A stretch of 64,000 bases of DNA from assembly GCF_003815775.1 (NCBI RefSeq), contig NZ_CP033926.1, forward strand, positions 1,674,001 through 1,738,000. The letters run 5' to 3'. The position numbers and the translations under genes were made by a program. The notes beneath the pieces are model-generated. The model saw only the letters and a program-made list of their open reading frames with translations. It was not told the DNA's origin and made no database searches. Positions 60,410-64,000 of the stretch are shown here, in pieces (positions within the stretch are counted from its first letter, which is position 1; each line of letters begins with the position of its first letter). The DNA comes from Chryseobacterium joostei. Its GTDB lineage: Bacteria > Bacteroidota > Bacteroidia > Flavobacteriales > Weeksellaceae.

Positions 60410-61690
60410 ATGAAAAAAATCTTTGTAGTATCATTCATATCGGTTGGATATTTCCTTAATGCACAGAGTCTAAGCAACTCGCCTTATGCAACATATGGAA
60501 TTGGAGATGTAAAATATGATAATACGATCGAAACTGCTTCCATGGGAGGTATATCTACTGCTTATATAAGTGACTTTACGAGTAGTTTCAACTTTGCAAA
60601 CCCTGCAAACAACACCAATTTCGAGCTTACAAGTATAAAACTGGAGGCCACCAACGAAAACAATTATTTCAAATCGAATTATAACGATATGAAATCTACA
60701 AAGCATTCAACTTACCTTTCTAATATTGCTTTGGCATTTCCTATCTCTTCAAGGGTAAAAATGGGGATTTCCTATCAGCCTTATAGTTCAAAAAGTTATG
60801 ATATAGCAACTCAGCAGGTTACTGAGGGTGGCACTACATACTATAACGCATTTAAAGGAAGTGGTACGTTGAACACTGCAGCAGTTGCTGTTTCTTACAA
60901 GATTAACCAGGAATTCTCTGTAGGGGCAAGAGCCAATCTTTATTTTGGAGATTTATATGACCTTAATGAGTTTCGTACTTCATATTCTGAGTACATCAAT
61001 GGATATGAAACGAAAAACAGAGTTAGAAACTTTAACTTTACATTGGGTACCAGCTACCAGACGTTAAATACTCGTACTGATAAAAAGTTAACGATAGGGG
61101 CTACAGCTACTTTCGGGAACACTAGCAATATGACTACCGAATATATCAACAGTACTTACAGATATGCAGATGCAGCAGGAACTAAAGTTGATGAAAATAT
61201 CTTGGAACAACAAGATACAAAATCCAAAAATCTACTTCCATTACAGGCTTCTGTAGGGGTAGGATATGGAAGTGATAACCATTGGTTTGTTTCCGGGCAG
61301 GTTGACTATAAAAAGGGAGAGGAGATTTCTTATTTTGGTAAAACATTTGACTTCCAGGATACTTATAGAATTTCTGCCGGAGGATGGTATTTACCTAACT
61401 ATAACAACTTCAGAAACTACTTCTCAAGGGTAGTCTATAGATATGGAGCGTTCTATGAAAGAGGAAATCTGAAATTAGAAGGGAACAGCATCAATAAATT
61501 TGGTATTTCAGCCGGTGTAATGCTTCCATTCAAAAACAGTAGTATTACGAGAATGAGTGGCCTTGAACTTGGTATAGAAGTAGGTAAGAGAGGAACTCTT
61601 AATGATAACCTTATCAACCAGAACTTTATCAACCTAAAAATCGGCTTTAACTTTGCTGATAAATGGTTCAGAAAGTCTCTTTATAACTAG
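60410..61690 (+). CDS. Outer-membrane beta-barrel protein upstream of lptC
   Basis: This 426-residue protein has a signal peptide (...Y-F-L-N-A-Q). The mature N-terminus N-S-P-Y-A-T-Y-G-I-G-D and the S-M-G-G-I-S-T-A motif near residue 44 are typical of FadL/PorV-like barrels of Bacteroidetes. The barrel has many alternating strands rich in Tyr, Asn and Thr. It starts an operon with lptC one base downstream and anmK, so a link with envelope assembly is plausible but unproven. Confidence 0.8.
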   Translation: MKKIFVVSFISVGYFLNAQSLSNSPYATYGIGDVKYDNTIETASMGGISTAYISDFTSSFNFANPANNTNFELTSIKLEATNENNYFKSNYNDMKSTKHSTYLSNIALAFPISSRVKMGISYQPYSSKSYDIATQQVTEGGTTYYNAFKGSGTLNTAAVAVSYKINQEFSVGARANLYFGDLYDLNEFRTSYSEYINGYETKNRVRNFNFTLGTSYQTLNTRTDKKLTIGATATFGNTSNMTTEYINSTYRYADAAGTKVDENILEQQDTKSKNLLPLQASVGVGYGSDNHWFVSGQVDYKKGEEISYFGKTFDFQDTYRISAGGWYLPNYNNFRNYFSRVVYRYGAFYERGNLKLEGNSINKFGISAGVMLPFKNSSITRMSGLELGIEVGKRGTLNDNLINQNFINLKIGFNFADKWFRKSLYN

Positions 61691-61691
61691 A

Positions 61692-62291
61692 ATGAACTTT
61701 TCAAAAAAAATAGTATATAAAAATATAGCATGCCTTTTTAGTTGTGCTATATTTTTTATATTGACATCCTGTGAGGAGGATCTTACCAAAAATAAAGGTA
61801 GCAAAAGCAAGAACTTTCCATCACAGATCATTAATAACGCCAATATTGTACAACGTGATTCGGGTTTTGTAGTCCTAAAGGCCAAGGCCCCGATTATTGA
61901 AAAATACGAGTTAATTGACAGCCCATATGTGGTAGCCAGAAAAGGGATTGATATTGAATTCTTCGATAAGAAAAAACCCAAGATTCCGGGAAGAATTACA
62001 GCCAAGTACGCCCGTATTTTTGAATATAAAAAATTCTACGAGGCAAAAGGTGATGTAAGGATTAAGACCAATGAAGGGCAAAGATTTGCCATGCAAAGTA
62101 TTTATTGGGATCAAAAGAAAAATAGAATCTATACGAAAGATACAGTGTATGTAACCATGGAAGACGGCTCTACCCTAGTAGGCGCCAATGGGATGACTGC
62201 TAAAGATGACTTCTCTGAATATACATTTTACAACAACTCAGGAGATTTCAGTTCAAAAAGACTTTCTGAGAATAAAAAAACGACTCCTTAA
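61692..62291 (+). CDS. lptC: LPS export protein LptC
   Basis: I start at 61692 (199 residues); the frame opens 13 codons earlier inside the barrel gene. There is a lipobox-like L-T-S-C near residue 28, so it may be a lipoprotein. The OstA/LptC-like beta-jellyroll strands include G-I-D-I-E-F-F near residue 85, A-K-G-D-V near residue 118 and L-V-G-A-N-G-M-T-A near residue 165. LptC passes lipopolysaccharide from LptB2FG to the LptA bridge. It sits one base after the barrel gene and two before anmK. Confidence 0.87.
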   Translation: MNFSKKIVYKNIACLFSCAIFFILTSCEEDLTKNKGSKSKNFPSQIINNANIVQRDSGFVVLKAKAPIIEKYELIDSPYVVARKGIDIEFFDKKKPKIPGRITAKYARIFEYKKFYEAKGDVRIKTNEGQRFAMQSIYWDQKKNRIYTKDTVYVTMEDGSTLVGANGMTAKDDFSEYTFYNNSGDFSSKRLSENKKTTP

Positions 62292-62293
62292 TC

Positions 62294-63337
62294 ATGAAAT
62301 TTCGGGTTATCGGGCTTATGTCCGGAACAAGTCTGGACGGCTTGGATATTTGTCTTGTAGAGTTTAAGAAACAAGACAGATGGACCTTTGAGATCCTAAA
62401 TGCCGATACCCTGCCCTATTCCACAGATTGGGAGAATAAGCTTAGAAACTCTATTCATCTTTCCGTAGACGACCTGTTGGAGCTCCACTCGGAGTATGGC
62501 TTTTATTTGGGACAACAGGTGAAAGAATTTATTGAAAAATATCAGCTTGAAGATATTGACATGATTTCATCTCATGGGCATACGGTTTTTCATCAGCCTC
62601 AAAGAAAATTCACCCTTCAGGTCGGAGATGGCAGAGCTATCAAACTAGAAACGAATTTACCCGTTATCTATGATTTCAGAAGCCAGGATGTTTTGATGAA
62701 AGGAAACGGAGCACCTTTGGTACCTATTGGTGATGAGCTTCTTTTTTCAGAATATGGTGCCTGTCTTAATCTGGGTGGATTTTCAAATATCTCCCTTCAA
62801 GACAATGGGAAAAGAATAGCCTTTGATATTGCTCCTGTTAATATTATTTTGAATACTCTAGCCAGGCAGCTCGATAAAGGTTTTGATGAAAACGGCGATC
62901 TTGCAAGAAAAGGAAAAATAAATGAACGTTTACTCAACCAATTTAATTCCCTGGACTTCTACCAACAGTCTCACCCAAAATCTTTGGGTATAGAATGGTG
63001 CAATCAGCATGTATTTCCATTGCTTGAAAACATAGAACCACTAGAGGCACTTGCTACTTTTACAGAACATATTGCCCAGCAAATTTCAAATACCATCAAT
63101 AAAAATAAGATTAAAGATATATTGATAACCGGAGGAGGTGCCTATAACACCTTTTTAATAGAAAAAATAAAGGCAAAAACAAAATCTGAGGTAATCATCC
63201 CTGAAAAGGAGATCATTGATTATAAGGAAGCTCTGATCTTTGCATTCATGGGTGTTTTAAAAATAAATAACGAGATAAATATCTTATCTTCAGCCACAGG
63301 AAGCACTTCTGACCACAGCTCAGGAGTCATTGCTTAA
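62294..63337 (+). CDS. anmK: Anhydro-N-acetylmuramic acid kinase
   Basis: This 347-residue kinase phosphorylates and opens anhydroMurNAc during peptidoglycan recycling. The N-terminal G-L-M-S-G-T-S-L-D-G-L-D (residues 7-18), the L-N-L-G-G-F-S-N and the I-T-G-G-G-A-Y-N motifs are diagnostic. It starts two bases after lptC, so it is co-transcribed with lptC and the barrel protein. Confidence 0.93.
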   Translation: MKFRVIGLMSGTSLDGLDICLVEFKKQDRWTFEILNADTLPYSTDWENKLRNSIHLSVDDLLELHSEYGFYLGQQVKEFIEKYQLEDIDMISSHGHTVFHQPQRKFTLQVGDGRAIKLETNLPVIYDFRSQDVLMKGNGAPLVPIGDELLFSEYGACLNLGGFSNISLQDNGKRIAFDIAPVNIILNTLARQLDKGFDENGDLARKGKINERLLNQFNSLDFYQQSHPKSLGIEWCNQHVFPLLENIEPLEALATFTEHIAQQISNTINKNKIKDILITGGGAYNTFLIEKIKAKTKSEVIIPEKEIIDYKEALIFAFMGVLKINNEINILSSATGSTSDHSSGVIA

Positions 63338-63355
63338 CAGTACAATTTACAGCAT

Positions 63356-63386
63356 AAAAAAACCTTCATTTTCATGAAGGTTTTTT
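63356..63386. terminator. Bidirectional terminator after anmK
   Basis: AAAAAAACCTTCAT pairs with ATGAAGGTTTTTT around a tiny loop, between convergent genes. Confidence 0.85.
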
Positions 63387-63391
63387 ATTTA

Positions 63392-63781
63392 TTATTTATA
63401 AGCTTCGATCTTATCTGTCAACGTATTGATAAAGTTCTGTAATGGTTTTTCTACCATCATTTTGATAAATGGATTGAATTTTCCTTCAAACAACATCTGA
63501 ACTTCAGTCTGGTTCTCATTGATAGGATTTAAAGTTGCTGTTAATGAAAAATCCAAGCTTGAGCTTGCAGACTTCAAAATAGCTTTTTGGTCAGTTACTT
63601 CATCTATTTTCAATGCAATTTCCGGCATCCCCTGCAGTCCAAACTTAAAGCCATTATCTTTTGTTTCAAATTTTTGAAGACCGTCTGGCATAAAATCTTT
63701 GTAATTTTCAGGCGTTTTCAATAATTCCGACAGCTCTTTAGATGATTTATTGACAATAATTTTTCGTCCTTCTAAATTCAT
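63392..63781 (-). CDS. SRPBCC (START-like) family protein
   Basis: This 129-residue cytoplasmic protein has the helix-grip pattern. Residues 1-60 start M-N-L-E-G-R-K and contain L-L-K-T-P-E-N-Y near residue 20, and the protein ends with a long helix (M-M-V-E-K-P-L-Q-N-F). The family binds hydrophobic ligands, and the role here is unknown. It has a consensus -7 at 63815-63822. Confidence 0.8.
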   Translation of the reverse strand: MNLEGRKIIVNKSSKELSELLKTPENYKDFMPDGLQKFETKDNGFKFGLQGMPEIALKIDEVTDQKAILKSASSSLDFSLTATLNPINENQTEVQMLFEGKFNPFIKMMVEKPLQNFINTLTDKIEAYK

Positions 63782-63814
63782 TTTTTATTTTTGTTTTTAG
63801 TTTCTTACTTCTTA

Positions 63815-63822
63815 CAAATGTA
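63815..63822 (-). promoter_or_regulatory. -7 promoter element of the SRPBCC gene
   Basis: The minus strand reads TACATTTG (exact TAnnTTTG), 33 bases upstream of the ATG. Confidence 0.5.
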
Positions 63823-63912
63823 TAAAGTTTTTTGAACGAAAAAAAATTATTAATACCTAAGCATCCTGAGAAACTTAAAAAACTAAATAATCATTGATAA
63901 TTCAATTAAATC

Positions 63913-64000
63913 ATGAAAAAAAATAGAAGCCTGCCTAAATTCCTAATAGCTCTTGTTCTTTTTATTCCTGCTTACGGCTTTTCACAAACCTATCTTGATG
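63913..64000 (+). CDS. N-terminus of a secreted protein (partial)
   Basis: An ATG at 63913 opens a frame with a clear signal peptide (M-K-K-N-R-S-L-P-K ... Y-G-F-S-Q) and runs off the end of the window after 29 residues. The product cannot be identified. Confidence 0.65.
   Translation, partial: MKKNRSLPKFLIALVLFIPAYGFSQTYLD

Overview
The window looks like chromosomal DNA of a flavobacterium, most likely Chryseobacterium or a close relative (Weeksellaceae). The evidence is AT-rich DNA, many secreted proteins whose signal peptides end in ...SAQ or ...FAQ, -7 promoter elements of the Bacteroidetes type TAnnTTTG, no obvious Shine-Dalgarno sequences, a TonB receptor, TPR-AraC membrane regulators and many small lipoproteins. 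I found no rRNA, tRNA, CRISPR array, transposase or phage gene. The genus is inferred from protein style, not from a marker gene.

Layout. 1-13.6 kb: envelope and secreted proteins. These are the end of a coiled-coil membrane protein, two penicillin-binding-type serine hydrolases, a three-gene set ending in a 2032-residue alpha-2-macroglobulin, a small secreted protein that appears frameshifted, a lipocalin-like lipoprotein and an XRE regulator with membrane segments. 13.8-18.5 kb: LysE exporter, AraC regulator and siderophore-interacting flavoprotein on the + strand, then a Crp/Fnr - saccharopine-dehydrogenase-like - quinone reductase set on the - strand. 18.8-23.6 kb: aminopeptidase P, a three-gene topoisomerase IB operon and a second AraC regulator.

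23.8-34.6 kb: a co-oriented urease region in transcription order ureA, ureB, ureC, an outer-membrane barrel protein, ureE, ureF, ureG, ureD, a UreH/NiCoT-like nickel permease, a urea transporter and a TonB-dependent receptor. Read together it could supply outer-membrane entry, inner-membrane nickel and urea uptake, nickel chaperones and the enzyme. Hairpins, a 12-bp inverted repeat and an 11-copy heptamer array lie between these genes.

35-50.8 kb: proline catabolism (pruA), two tiny lipoproteins, a TPR-AraC regulator, a thioredoxin-fold protein, FabH, CorA, a patatin phospholipase followed by an unrecognised AT-rich two-gene cassette, an HxlR/quinone-reductase divergent pair, 3-methyladenine glycosylase with a MazG-like protein, and a DoxD/DoxA membrane protein. 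51-57 kb: a complete tripartite efflux operon (tetR-tolC-emrA-emrB) with a consensus promoter and a palindromic operator candidate. 57-64 kb: a Cys-rich secreted peptide, DNA polymerase III delta', an aldehyde dehydrogenase, and an operon of an outer-membrane protein, LptC and AnmK.

Most of the genes are ordinary. The parts most worth a second look are the regulatory and repeat structures: a three-fold TGTCRGG-N4 direct repeat beside the XRE/serine-hydrolase pair, a terminator hairpin in the crp leader, a scattered family of 7-bp TAYAATG repeats, the frameshifted secreted gene near 10.6 kb, and a TonB-plug-like insert inside the macroglobulin.
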